Source: Bidens hawaiensis (taxonomy: Eukaryota; Streptophyta; Magnoliopsida; Asterales; Asteraceae). From it: DNA of 64,000 nt. The stretch's first letter is position 1, and the number at the start of each line of letters is the position of its first letter. The notes under the pieces are model-generated. The model was not told the origin of the DNA, searched no databases, and was given only the letters and a program-made list of their open reading frames with translations. Of this stretch, positions 44,128 through 54,062 are shown piece by piece. The position numbers and the translations under genes are program-made. The stretch covers positions 4,115,001-4,179,000 of the forward strand of contig JAIQDT010000027.1 of the NCBI GenBank assembly GCA_021521415.1, written 5' to 3'.

Positions 44128-44136
44128 GGCTTCCAG

Positions 44137-45525
44137 TCATTTATCACAATCAGATTGTGACATCGCATCACAGTATGTGGTTGGTTCGTCAGAATCCACC
44201 ACATAGCATCCATCCATGAAAAATCCATATCTTTCAGGTGGGGTGCTAATTCTACCAGATTTGTGAACGTTTTGTGTGGGTTGATCAACCAATTGATCAT
44301 TATCAACAACATCTTGTTGATCGCTAGTGTCAACCAAACGTGTATCGGCTTGTGGTTCTCGATCCTCCTCGAGTTCCATAGTTCTATTAGTTCCTTCCAT
44401 AAGGAACCTTCTTTCCAAGAACTTAGCCTTGTGAGCTATAAACACTTTATGCTCATTTGGATTGTAGAAATAATATCCCATCGAATCTTCGGGATATCCT
44501 ACAAAGATACACTTAGTGGAACGGCTTTCAAGTTTATCAGGGGTGTAGATCTTTACATATGCCTCACATCCCCATACCTTTAAATACGATAATGATGGAA
44601 CCTTTCCATGCCATATTTCAAAAGGTGTCCTTTCCACTTTCTTGGATGGTTCCATATTTAAAATACGGGCAGCAGAGATCAGTGCAAAACCCCAAAATGA
44701 TAGTGATAATGTGCTTCTAGCCATCATGGATCGAACCATATCCAATAAGGTTTGATTCCTCCTTTCAGACACACCATTATGTTGTGGTGTTCCAGGTGGA
44801 GTAAGTTGTGAGACAATCCCACAACTCCTTAGATGATCTAGAAACGCATCATTGAGGTATTCACCTCCTCTATCGGATCGAAGTACTTTGATTGTCTTGT
44901 TGAGTTGATTTTGTTCTTCATTTTGGAAGACTTTGAACATTTCAAAGGCTTCATTTTTGTGTCTTAACAAAAACACATACCCACAGCGACTATAGTCTTC
45001 GATAAAGGTAATGAAGTATCTTTCACCATTCCTTGTCATTTTCCTAAAAGGACCACATACATCCGAATGTATGATACCTAATAAGTCTTTCGCCCTTTCA
45101 TTAGTTCCACTAAAGGGCTCCTTGGTCATCTTTCCCAATAAACAAGATTCACATTCATCAAATGAATCATTACTTGATTTCAAAAGACCATTCTTTTGAA
45201 GTGTATGAATGCGATCCTTGTTTATGTGACCAAGGCGACAATCCCAAAGAAAAGTTTTACTCAAATCCAATTTGAGTCTTTTGGTGCTAGCTTGGTACAA
45301 CGAGTTATCAATGGATGTGTCATCATGAACCAATTCATAAATGCCATTAAGCGGCATTGCTTTAAAATTAAAGACATCATTCATGAAAACATAAAACCCA
45401 TTGTCTACAAACTTAAAATCATAACCAAATTGTCTTAAAAGAGAAACGGAGATAATGTTCCTAGTCAAACTAGGAGCATACAAAATGTTTTTCAAAATAA
45501 CTTCCAAACCATTCGGAAGCTTCAA
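44137..45525 (-). CDS. Element F protease end, pre-integrase and integrase (copia)
   Basis: 462-codon frame. It opens with the protease C-terminus (LKNILYAPSLTRNIISVSLL), then pre-integrase LWDCRLGHINKDRIHTL ... ECESCLLGK; the first zinc His is replaced by Asp (WDC for WHC). The integrase core follows: HSDVCGPF (Asp 1), VLRSDRGGEY (Asp 2), TPQHNGVSERRNQTLLDMVR (Glu), then WGCEAYVKIYTPDKLESRS and GYYFYNPNEHKVF of the copia C-terminal domain. It would insert cDNA into the genome. The frame ends at a TGA replacing Trp just before RT. Confidence 0.92.
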   Translation of the reverse strand: MKLPNGLEVILKNILYAPSLTRNIISVSLLRQFGYDFKFVDNGFYVFMNDVFNFKAMPLNGIYELVHDDTSIDNSLYQASTKRLKLDLSKTFLWDCRLGHINKDRIHTLQKNGLLKSSNDSFDECESCLLGKMTKEPFSGTNERAKDLLGIIHSDVCGPFRKMTRNGERYFITFIEDYSRCGYVFLLRHKNEAFEMFKVFQNEEQNQLNKTIKVLRSDRGGEYLNDAFLDHLRSCGIVSQLTPPGTPQHNGVSERRNQTLLDMVRSMMARSTLSLSFWGFALISAARILNMEPSKKVERTPFEIWHGKVPSLSYLKVWGCEAYVKIYTPDKLESRSTKCIFVGYPEDSMGYYFYNPNEHKVFIAHKAKFLERRFLMEGTNRTMELEEDREPQADTRLVDTSDQQDVVDNDQLVDQPTQNVHKSGRISTPPERYGFFMDGCYVVDSDEPTTYCDAMSQSDCDK

Positions 45526-45537
45526 AACGTAATCTCC

Positions 45538-46107
45538 TCAGGCTTGGACGTCAACCTTTGCTCCATTGCCCATGAAGAGAGTTATATATCCTTTCTTGAA
45601 ATCATTTCTTCTTTTGAACCCCTGCAATGAATTGCATATATGAGTTCCACATCCGGTATCCAATACCCATGTGTTAGAAGAAATAATATTAAGATCAATA
45701 TGGATCATGAAAGTTGTACCTGAGGTTTGCCCCGCATCCCTCTTAGCTTTCAACTCCTTGAGATAGGTTGGACAATTTTTCATCCAATGGCCTGTCTCCC
45801 CACAACCAATGCACGGATCCTCAGCGCCAACCTTTAGCTTCTTAGGTTTGGGTTCCTCCTTTGCCTTTTCCTTGAACCCTTTCTTGACTTTCCCTTTACC
45901 TACGGCAACCTTTGCATTTGGTTCCGGGTGATGACTCTTCTTCAAGCCACCCGCATTGATCGTGAGAACAGGTAAAACCTTTTTACCCATTCCGGCTTCG
46001 GCTGTCTTAAACATTGCATGAAGCTCACCAATGCTTTTGTCCCATCCGTTCATGTTGTAGTTCATGACGAATGTCTCAAACCTTTTTGTCAGGCCGTTCA
46101 GGATCAA
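45538..46107 (-). CDS. Element F Gag C-terminus, zinc knuckle and protease start
   Basis: 189 codons: Gag helix MILNGLTKRFETFVMNYNMN, basic linker (KGKVKKGFKEKAKEEPKPKK), knuckle CIGCGETGHWMKNC (CX2CX4HX4C), and protease TWVLDTGCGTHICNSLQGF with catalytic DTG. Ends with an in-frame TGA (45538) where a Gln or Arg codon would fit; the same frame continues at 45525. Confidence 0.9.
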   Translation of the reverse strand: MILNGLTKRFETFVMNYNMNGWDKSIGELHAMFKTAEAGMGKKVLPVLTINAGGLKKSHHPEPNAKVAVGKGKVKKGFKEKAKEEPKPKKLKVGAEDPCIGCGETGHWMKNCPTYLKELKAKRDAGQTSGTTFMIHIDLNIISSNTWVLDTGCGTHICNSLQGFKRRNDFKKGYITLFMGNGAKVDVQA

Positions 46108-46115
46108 ATCCGTGG

Positions 46116-46610
46116 CTAACTCTTTTGAGACGGGACAGTAAGCCGTTCAAGCAGATCAATGTGGCTTTTCATCTTAAGCATATAAGATGATACGGATTGG
46201 GTTTCTTCCATATGACATGCATGAAGTGCTGGAACCGTTTCGAAGCGCTCCACCCTAGCTTGAGTAAGTAACATTTCCTTAAGTTGGGTGATCATTTCAT
46301 ACGCCCCATGATTCTCGAAATCCTTTTGGATCTCGGGAATCATTGTTCCCAACATGAGGCAAGAAACTTGCACTGAATCTTCGGTGTATTTCAGCCAATC
46401 CGCATAGGCATCCAAGTCATTAACGTCGTGTTCATCGGGAATAGGATCGTGTATTATATAGGACTTTTTCTCTTGCTTGAGAACAATTCTCAAGTTTCGA
46501 TACCAGTCCATAAAGTTATTAAAGTTTAGACGATCCTTATCCAGAATGGATCTTAGTGATAGATTATGCACGTGAGGGATAATAGCGTTCTGTTGATTGT
46601 TTGCGGCCAT
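46116..46610 (-). CDS. Element F Gag N-terminal part
   Basis: 164 codons from MAANNQQNAIIPHVHNLSLR. Features: SILDKDRLNFNNFMDWYRNL, then YIIHDPIPDEHDVNDLDAYA, HACHMEETQSVSSYMLKMKS. This is the usual copia Gag opening, with the F..W...L motif. A one-base loss near 46125 (context ACTGTCCCGTC) shifts the frame, and the protein continues in the next frame at 46107. Confidence 0.88.
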   Translation of the reverse strand: MAANNQQNAIIPHVHNLSLRSILDKDRLNFNNFMDWYRNLRIVLKQEKKSYIIHDPIPDEHDVNDLDAYADWLKYTEDSVQVSCLMLGTMIPEIQKDFENHGAYEMITQLKEMLLTQARVERFETVPALHACHMEETQSVSSYMLKMKSHIDLLERLTVPSQKS

Positions 46611-48156
46611 CTATAAAAGAATTTAACAAAGTTCAATTTAGTATTTTCGATATCAATAAATTTTAATCTCTAATACCCTTTAATGTCTCCAAGACAATTA
46701 ATGATTAAAATCTAGAATCCAACGTTTCATTCAAATAGTAGTTAGGTGACCTCTATCCTACTATTCAAATTAACAAGGTAGTCAACGTTTGACAATTGCA
46801 ACCCTTTGCAACTTCTAGTTTTATGGGATCGGTTAAACATCATATGTTTAGTTGACATGTTTAATCCCATCAACACCTTTGAACGCCATGTGCCGGTGAC
46901 CCTATCCATATGGTTTCAAATCAAGTCGTCCAACTTACACACACTTGTGAGTTTACACATACAAGTGGTTAGGTAACCCTCATTCCAAAAGTATTGTAAA
47001 ACCACCTTAAGATCACAAGTTTTCTTAAGTGTGGTTAGGTGACCCTATTCCAAATCAAGTCTACAAGTGACTTAAGTGTTGTATAAAAGGAATGTGTTCA
47101 ACTTGTTTTTAAAAGGGATTATAGTTTTCAAAATTCTAGATTGGAAAACTATATAATGTACCTTCCATTTGCATGCATTCAAATGTATGGTACCTTTGAA
47201 AACCAATTTTTAAATTCCTTTAAATAAAACCCATTTTATTATGAAATCATAAATAGTTAATAAAACCAATTTTATCACTTAATAATTTCAAAGGAATCAC
47301 TTTTATGCTAGTTGTCGATTTTAATTGTTAACATTCAAACATGATAAAACAATAAACACAAATCAACCACATAAGTCCATAGCCATAGCCACCTAGTATG
47401 ACAACACTTTTTGACCGAAACAAGTGTGCCAAAAGGTCTCTCCTAAGGGACGAGAATGACACAAGGCATGTGTCAGTGAACTCCCACTTGATCCCGCATC
47501 CATATCTTCTAGTGTCCACCTAGTGATGTGACTCTTCCACTTTATTTGGGCTCCAACTTCAGCTCCTAGCTTCCTTGAGCCTCCATGTTTGGGCTTAGGT
47601 CATTGGGCTAAAATCCCATCTTGGACTATGAAGTCCATTAAGGCCCAAAACCAAAACCGTAACTTTGTTGCTTCTTCTTTTACAAAAAATATATCCTAAT
47701 ACATTTTTCTCTAGTAAAAGAAATACAACTAATCTACTTATTATTACAAACCAATATGAAATGAATAAATATATTACAAACCCAAATAAATGAATATTAC
47801 ACCCATATTAAATAAACCGAATAAATCACAACACAAACACACATCCAAAGGTCATGGCTAGGTTATGAACATCCAAATGCACATCCAAATATGCAAGGTC
47901 TTAGAAGACCAAAATGGTTCCCCTTATACCCATAAAACTTTCGGCCAAGAGGAACAAAACAAAAAGTTCCGGGTTTTGTCCAAACAAAATATTAATCATT
48001 CATATGACTTAATTCTTCAAGACTATCACATGCATGTATAGTATAATCTTGAGGAACCAAGGGGTAACCAAAAGCCAAAAAAATTTCGGCCATATGGTGA
48101 ACCTTACCATAAAACCCAAAAATTTTTAGATCTATGAAGCATGTATCTGTATAAGC
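46611..48156 (-). other. Element F leader between primer site and gag
   Basis: About 1.5 kb AT-rich and without open frames of note. Contains repeated phrases of the form GTTAGGTGACCCT(A/C)T near 46741, 46886, 46971 and 47033, giving a diffuse internal repeat. Confidence 0.6.
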
Positions 48157-48170
48157 GGCTTTTGATGCCA
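48157..48170 (-). other. Element F primer binding site (variant)
   Basis: TGGCATCAAAAGCC on the minus strand, one base after the LTR end CCCAACA. It resembles the initiator-Met site TGGTATCAGAGCC with two or three changes. Confidence 0.75.
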
Positions 48171-48171
48171 T

Positions 48172-49002
48172 TGTTGGGTTTTAGCAAGATTATCAAAGTC
48201 CATATAAACCATTATATGTTAAAACGCAGCAGATAAATAGTTATAAATCTTGTTAGTTGATAAATATAAAACCAATTTTATATAGATTAACCCAATGCCC
48301 GGATCCATATACGAATATGCATGCTATTAAAACACAACAATAGAGTGTTAACATATATACCTTCAATTCTACGGATTCAAAGGAGATGAATGAAGTTGAA
48401 CGGCTAGAATCCAAAGGAGGAATCCTCAAGCTTGTATACCCGACAAGCTCCAACAAACACCTAGGTAGCTAGGATCCAAAACACTTGCAAGAACACCCTT
48501 GTTGTTCTTCTTCTTCTCGGTTCTGAAATGGAGAGAAAAGAGAGAGAGCAATGTGTGTGTGAGAGTATGGTTGTTTTTCTCCAAGGAAAGTCATCTCCCA
48601 ATCAACAACCATGCATGCTTTAAAGAATAAAAGGAGGAGAGAGAAGAGGGAGGAAATTTCCCACCCAAATTTCTTGTCCACTTTTTAATTTCTTACAATT
48701 AATTACTTATAATACTTATGTTATAAAACATATCATAAGTAACATGCAATATGTTATTTAACCAATTTAAATAACATCTCTCAAAATATATATTATCCAT
48801 ATAATTTATTCAACACAAAAATGAAAATATTTAGAAAACCATTTTCCAAATATTATAAGTGTTGATAATCATTACTTAGATCATATCAAATAATAATTAT
48901 CGTGGTGTTTGTCTAGCTTGTTATTGGGTATGACCCGACTTGGATCATAACGTACTAGCCACATCAACTCTAATATGTGTCTTGGGCAGATCGATTCCAA
49001 CA
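48172..49002 (-). repeat. Element F 5' LTR
   Basis: 831 bp, TGTTGGAATCGATC...AAAACCCAACA on the coding strand, with inverted terminal bases TGTTGG/CCAACA. Contains GA-rich tracts near 48530-48560 and 48630-48650. Confidence 0.85.
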
Positions 49003-49303
49003 AAACGGAAGTCCGGGACCAATGAGTACTATAAGAAGATTAAAGATTTTGGATCTTGGACTAAGGTGGATCTCAGTATGTTATAGGGTTAAAACTTACG
49101 AATTTTTTTAGAGTTATAAATTTAACGAAAACAGAACAATAAAATAATATTGTTGGGTTTCATGAAAATAATTACTTGGTTTTTGGATGAAAGGTTTATA
49201 AATAACTCATTTAAATTAAAATGATTTTATTTGTTTTTTAATGATTTATTTTGAATAATTTAATCAATATATATGATTAAATATAAGAAAAATAGGCTAA
49301 AAA
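49003..49303 (+). other. Element E sequence after F, unresolved
   Basis: AT-rich, no clear domain. A short charged frame follows 49005 (SGTNEYYKKIKDFGSWTKV) but ends soon. Probably the accessory ORF region of E, truncated. Confidence 0.35.
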
Positions 49304-49894
49304 ATGAATCAAAAAGATACACTGACCCGGGTTCTGGTGTATGGCAGTGACCTGTTAAACTCTCCATTCTATAACCCATCCAATGATAAACAAGGTAGAG
49401 ATTTCTGGAACTTTCTGAGAAGCCAAGTTGACAAAGGCTTTCCGAACATGTCAACTGCAGAATCTTTTTTGAAGAAAGCAAAAGGGGTCAAGGATCCAAA
49501 GACAAGAAAGACAATGGTCAACGTTATGTGGCCTGCTACAAAGAAGGCCTCTCATATTCCTGTGCCTAAAGCTAGCCTAGATGGTACTCTGGACAACGTG
49601 AGATTTTGGATGTATGATATTGAGACTACCACCGTTGTTATACGTTTATAGAAGGGCAAATGGCAGTACAGATTCATTGATCCAAGAGATTTGCAAAAAC
49701 TTGGAGAGAAAGACATCAAAACCCTCAGTACATTTCATATAATAGATGATCCGATCTTTGAAACGGCTGCAAAAGAATTCACTAGTATGGTAACCTTTAT
49801 TATCAGGTGCAAGTTTTGGGTATGTGCTTTGAAAGACACCGACATTGATTATATGGAGCATGACGGAGAACCAAGCTACAAACCAAAGGGAGAT
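49304..49894 (+). pseudogene. Element E accessory ORF, C-terminal part, and polypurine tract
   Basis: Open 49304-49651, one TAG, then the same frame reads on to about 49890. Blocks are FYNPSNDKQGRDFWNFLRSQ, GVKDPKTRKTMVNVMWPATK, NVRFWMYDIETTTVVIRL and KWQYRFIDPRDLQKLGEKDI. It sits between pol position and 3' LTR, like element B's accessory ORF, but covers a different (C-terminal) part. Function unknown; I know of no enzyme match. AAAGGGAGAT at 49886-49894 is the polypurine tract before TGTTGGG. Confidence 0.6.
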
Positions 49895-50267
49895 TGTTGG
49901 GCCAAGATTAGGTGGTTTGTACTTAGTATATTTTGTTATTGGGTTGCGTATGTGAACCGAGATCCTTATGGATCTCGGTGGGCTTTGGGCTATGGCTGGG
50001 GTTGCATGGTGGTACCCTATATAACTTATTGTATAGGGTTGATGGTTATTCATTGAGTTGGTTTTGTTTTGGCCGTCTAAGGTATTATAGACGAGGTTAT
50101 AATCATTGTGCTAAGCACTCGACGTTCAATATAATATGTGTTTTGAAGCAATTACATGTGTTCTACGTGTTCGTGTTCATTGTTCTTGAATCATCTAGTG
50201 TTGGATTTCCGCACCAACACCTAGATTCATTGATATCATAATTGAAAGATCCGTCTTGGACCTTACG
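49895..50267 (+). repeat. Element E 3' LTR
   Basis: TGTTGGGCCAAG...CCTTACG, 373 bp; the terminal A is mutated to G. Followed directly by the target duplication GAATC. Confidence 0.9.
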
Positions 50268-50934
50268 GAATCATTGAAGTTTAGACTTACTTTCATCAGA
50301 TTGAGAGCATTGTGAAATCACAGTTTCATTCAAAACTTCTTGAATTACATTAACATGTTCAACTACAATAGGAGTAGGACTAACCTATTCGATTTTAACC
50401 ATACAAGCAAAAGAATCTTGTGGATCCTATCTTGAAATATCAGAATCAGTCTCAGTCTCTGGTCATGTTCCACTTTAAATCCATTAACTCCAAATTATTA
50501 GGATCAATCTGGTCATATCTTCATCAGTCAACTCACTCTTAGCAGTTTTTCCACCCACCAACTATTCATATGATGTCATAAAAGCACCCATGAAAGCAAA
50601 ATGTTATTCTGCTTCTTTCATGTTTACTTGTTGTGGTTGAGTAATTTGATAATTTGACCCAACAGATGGATTACTTAAACTAGATGCAATTAAACATACA
50701 TTAGGCAAGAAATCTCCACCTTTTGGAATTTCTTGGTTGTTTTGTGAAAAGAAAGCAGTGATAGGAACTAAACTGCTACTCATTGGAAGAGAACCACCAT
50801 ACAAGGTAGGGTCTTGATTATCCTTTGATGAGTTTTGACATCTCAAGTCATATTCCCTTTCTTTAATCTTTTGGATGACTTCCATAACAGTAAGATCATC
50901 ATTCTTGAATAAATTATTCTCTTTCAATACTAGC
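50268..50934 (-). pseudogene. Element B gag C-terminal part
   Basis: Open 50927-50604: NNLFKNDDLTVMEVIQKIKE, REYDLRCQNSS, then a Ser/Gln/Pro-rich tail NYQITQPQQVNMKEAE. The DLTVMEVIQKIKEREYDLR helix fits the end of a copia Gag. 50603-50268 is decayed linker. Continues across element E to 38803. Confidence 0.68.
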
Positions 50935-51530
50935 CAGAAAGAGATTCTTTAACAGAAAGAATTCAATTCAGATGTAGGATACCTATCTAGAAGTTTTTGC
51001 AACTCAATCATAGATGATGGAATCATCAAAGATTTGACCTCTTCAAACTTTGTCTGTAACTCACTAGAGGACCAGAAAACAAAGATAAGATGTGTACAAA
51101 CGAGATATTCAGCAACAAGAAGAATGAAAAGGATTGGACAGACGAACTCCCGAACATTTATCAGATTTGTCTATAGCAATGGTAACTCATTACTTCGAAC
51201 AATAATTTCTTCGGACAGAAGAAGATTATGGAAAAACTTACTCGAAATCTCACTTATCAGATTCCATTTCTCGTGTCTAGTACTCCACGGTTCCAGTCTC
51301 CAAGAACTCCGAATCATTCTCTTAAAGCTTATTCTGCAAGAACTCCGAATCATTCTCTTGAAGCTTATTCTGCAAGAACTCCGAATCATTCTCTTGAAGC
51401 TCATCCTCTTCATCATAATGCTTTCCCCGAAATGAGCTGGACCAATAGGGAAATCCCAATTCATTGGGCCTTTCGATACAATCAAATAAAAATCCCCAAG
51501 GGCGCCATATTCTAGGAGCCCAAACTATGT
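50935..51530 (-). other. ycf2: Nuclear insert of plastid DNA: two fused ycf2 pieces
   Basis: On the minus strand, 51530-51260 encodes [29 protein letters not shown] and tandem [12 protein letters not shown], from the C-terminal half of the plastid Ycf2 protein. 51260-50935 encodes [20 protein letters not shown], then [20 protein letters not shown] and TSELNSF, from its middle. The two pieces are not adjacent in ycf2 and are fused near 51260 in reversed order. In-frame stops (TAG near 51175 and in VEY-TAG) show decay. Ycf2 is an essential plastid protein linked to protein import; this copy is nonfunctional and lies inside element B's gag. Confidence 0.88.
51298..51410 (-). repeat. 36 bp tandem repeat within the ycf2 insert
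   Basis: Three copies of CTTCAAGAGAATGATTCGGA followed by GTTCTTGCAGAATAAG ([12 protein letters not shown]). One copy has CTTTAAGAG, giving a stop. Tandem repeats at this spot are known from plastid ycf2, so they may predate transfer. Confidence 0.8.
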
Positions 51531-52123
51531 AGAATAGGAACTTGTAAAGAATTCTTCATAGTGTTAATATGATCACATTGACTCAGTTCGATCTTTTTAT
51601 TTGTCATATCAGCATTTAGATGGAAATATTTTGTCAACATCTCCTCAACAATTTACCCTTTCAATAAACCAAAGTTTCAGAATTGAAATTTAAACATGAC
51701 CTTCTTGCTCTCTTGAGTATTAACCATACTCCTCATTCTCAAATGCTGAAACAATGCAGCAAAGCTCTTGATATTCGCCACTTGATGAAAAATATTTTCG
51801 GGTAGTGCCATCATCAAGGATGAGTAAGCCATTGTCTCGATTTTCAAAGATTTCTTTTCATCATTTGAATAAGATTCTAATGTTTACTAAGTATAACTTG
51901 TAGTAGGATCACCGTGAATTGGAGGAGTGTACACAATATCAAAACTAGGAGTACAGTCAGGATGAACATTTCCTAAATGTGCACGAAACTTCGGTTCCCA
52001 CTTTGAGAAATCACACAATTTCATAAGTCTTGGAAATTTGGAATGAGACCTGATCTCAGCATCCAAGTATAACGTTTGTTGCATAAGTGCGTTTTGAGAA
52101 GCTAAAGCATAGAAAGTAGCCAT
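51531..52123 (-). pseudogene. Element B gag N-terminal part
   Basis: Starts MATFYALASQNALMQQTLYL at 52123, then FPRLMKLCDFSKWEPKFRAH with the W of copia Gag. The frame ends at 51887; beyond it, out of frame, MALPENIFHQVANIKSFAAL and a KKVMFKF stretch follow. It is interrupted by the ycf2 insert at 51530. No LTR or primer site is visible upstream. Confidence 0.68.
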
Positions 52124-52664
52124 CTTTGAAAGTTTTTGGGGGAAAACTCTTAACTTTGAAAGTTATGGGTTGAAACTACGAAGTTGTGAAAGTTAAGTTA
52201 ACAAATGGGAATACTTTTGTGAATGAATGAGACTATGTTTGAGTAACTGACATGTGGCGAATGATAATATTATTTATGTTATTTTCCAAGCGTCTGAACA
52301 CTATAGTAGTGCTCAAATGATTAATAACCAGAATTGTTAATTTACTTAATACTTTACAGGTATATATAGACGATGAACTCATTCGTTATACAAGCCATAA
52401 CGAATGAGCTTCATACGGTATCATACGTTAACATCAATACTTTAAACTAACGAATAAACACATTCGTATTCCTCAGTCATTAACAAGCGTAACAAATGGA
52501 TACAAATAAATACGCGAGGACACATTTGTTATTGTTTACTCTAACAAACGTGCCTTACAATAACGAATGTACATTAAAAAAATTACCAAAATTCCCTTAT
52601 ACTTTATACAAAGACCTAATACGCTAAACAAAGACCAAGAGGCACAAAATGTATACCAACAACT
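52124..52664. other. AT-rich spacer with ACGAATG repeats
   Basis: Short element B leader, then AT-rich sequence with repeated (T)AACGAATG/CATTCGTTA in both orientations near 52393, 52405, 52459, 52474 and 52562. The same word recurs in the solo LTR (about 35865-35915). No gene found. Confidence 0.45.
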
Positions 52665-53087
52665 ATATAGCGAGCTAACGCCTTTTGGTTGATAGCGTTG
52701 AAAAAATGAGCGTCACGGTCACTTACGATGGCTCTCGGGGTACCGAAACTGTAGAATAGATTTTTGAGAAATTTGACGACTTCTCAGGCATTATTTGTAG
52801 GTAGAGCTTGAGCTACCACCCACATTGAGACATTGTCAATCGCCACGACTATGTACCGCTTCCCACTAGAGGCAACGAACGGTCCATGAAATCATTGCCA
52901 CAACCACCAAATATTTCAAGGAAGTGGATTGGGTTTTGAGGCATTACGTTATTAGAAGAAATATTGCTAGTAAGTTGGCAAGAATCACTTTGCCTAACAA
53001 ACTCTAAAGCGTTCTTATCAACCAATGGCCTATAGAACCCACAACTAAAAACTTTCTGCGCAGTTGCATGAGAACCATGTTGACCTC
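52665..53087 (-). pseudogene. Element G integrase repeat, terminal partial copy
   Basis: TGGQHGSHATAQKVFSCGFY then FVRQSDSCQLTSNISSNNVM (H...H...C..C zinc domain), a core start with DFMDRSLP, then a stretch reaching SDRDAHFFN near 52720. Cut at 52665 in mid-core. Confidence 0.75.
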
Positions 53088-54062
53088 CCGTCAACTGGAT
53101 TCTTCAACTCCATCGTACCGTACGGAAAAAAAATTGTTTTACCACATAAGGCTCCGTCTATTTCGATTTCAACTTTCCCGCAAACACCTTTAACCAGGAA
53201 TTATACAAAAATACCTTATCTCCCTTGTTAAACGATTTTACTTCCTTCAACTTCTGATATGAAATATCCTTGTTTTCTCTTTGATGTTCAATGATCTAGC
53301 ATATGCCATATCCCGAAGCTCCTCCAACTCATGCATTTGAAAGAATATTTTCCTAGCTGCTTTGGTAAGATCAATATTTACGGGTTTTAGGGCCTGAAGA
53401 GCACGATATTCTGATTCCACAGAGATGACAATTTTTCTTTATACTATAATGAAGGGCGTGATTCCTAATGGTGCTTTATATGGGGTTAGAAATGCCCACA
53501 ATGTATCATCAAGCTTGTCGGACCAATCTTTCCGACTCTTCCCAACGGTATTGTTTAGAATCCTCTATGCTCTTTGATTTGTATCTTCAACTTGACTCTT
53601 CGTTTAAGGATTGTACGCGGTGGAAAAACGGTTAGTGGCTATGTAGGGAGCTAACACCTTTTCAATGTTGGAGTTGAATAAATGAGTGCCACGGTCACTT
53701 ATGATGGCTCTTGGGGTACCGAAAAGATTGAATAGATTTTTGAGAAATTTCACGACCACTCAGGCATTATTTGTAGTTAGAGCTTGAGCTTTCACCCACT
53801 TTGAGACATAGTCAAACACCATAAGTATGTACCGCTTCCCACTAGAGGCGGGGAATGTTCCATGAAATCATTGCCCCAAACATCAAATATTTACAGGAAC
53901 TAGATTGTGTTTTGAAGCATTCGTTTTTAGAGGAAATATTGCTAGTAAGTTGACAAGAATCACATCTCCTAACAAACTCTAGAGCATCCTTAAAAACCAA
54001 TGGCCAATAGAATCCACAACCAATAACTTTCTACGCAGTGGCATGAGGACCATGTTGACCTC
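53088..54062 (-). pseudogene. Element G integrase repeat, full copy (975 bp)
   Basis: Zinc domain, core and C-terminus in order, with stops and frameshifts. The DDE region carries the phrases for SDRGTHLFN and a HPQTN-like tract in decayed form near 53590-53720. C-terminus near 53160-53300 shows KVFLYNSW and the LKEVKSF helix. Confidence 0.72.

Larger units (their letters stand above)
42396..49002 (-). mobile_element. Element F: near-complete copia retrotransposon nested in E
   Basis: On the minus strand: LTR (49002-48172), primer site, leader, gag, zinc knuckle, protease, integrase, RT, RNase H, 3' tail. Integrase precedes RT, which is Ty1/copia order. Only one LTR is present; the 3' LTR and polypurine tract are missing. 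The left edge at about 42396 is inferred from loss of E homology. Pol is one frame broken by a few stops and small deletions, so it is younger than B or G but inactive. Confidence 0.85.
38804..50267 (+). mobile_element. Element E: copia retrotransposon with LTR pair, pol missing, hosting element F
   Basis: LTRs at 38804-39180 and 49895-50267, flanked by the 5 bp target duplication GAATC (38799-38803 and 50268-50272). Between them: primer site, leader, broken gag, zinc knuckle, linker, a second knuckle-like motif, element F in reverse, then the end of an accessory ORF and a polypurine tract. Protease, integrase, RT and RNase H of E itself are absent. LTRs differ at roughly one base in ten by eye, so the insertion is old. 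Confidence 0.88.

Noticed and set aside
49646..50241. Frames crossing the E accessory ORF and 3' LTR
   Set aside because: They read through the LTR boundary and in the wrong frame for the accessory protein.
51034..51515. Plus-strand frames over the ycf2 insert
   Set aside because: Antisense to ycf2; the minus strand matches Ycf2 over two segments.
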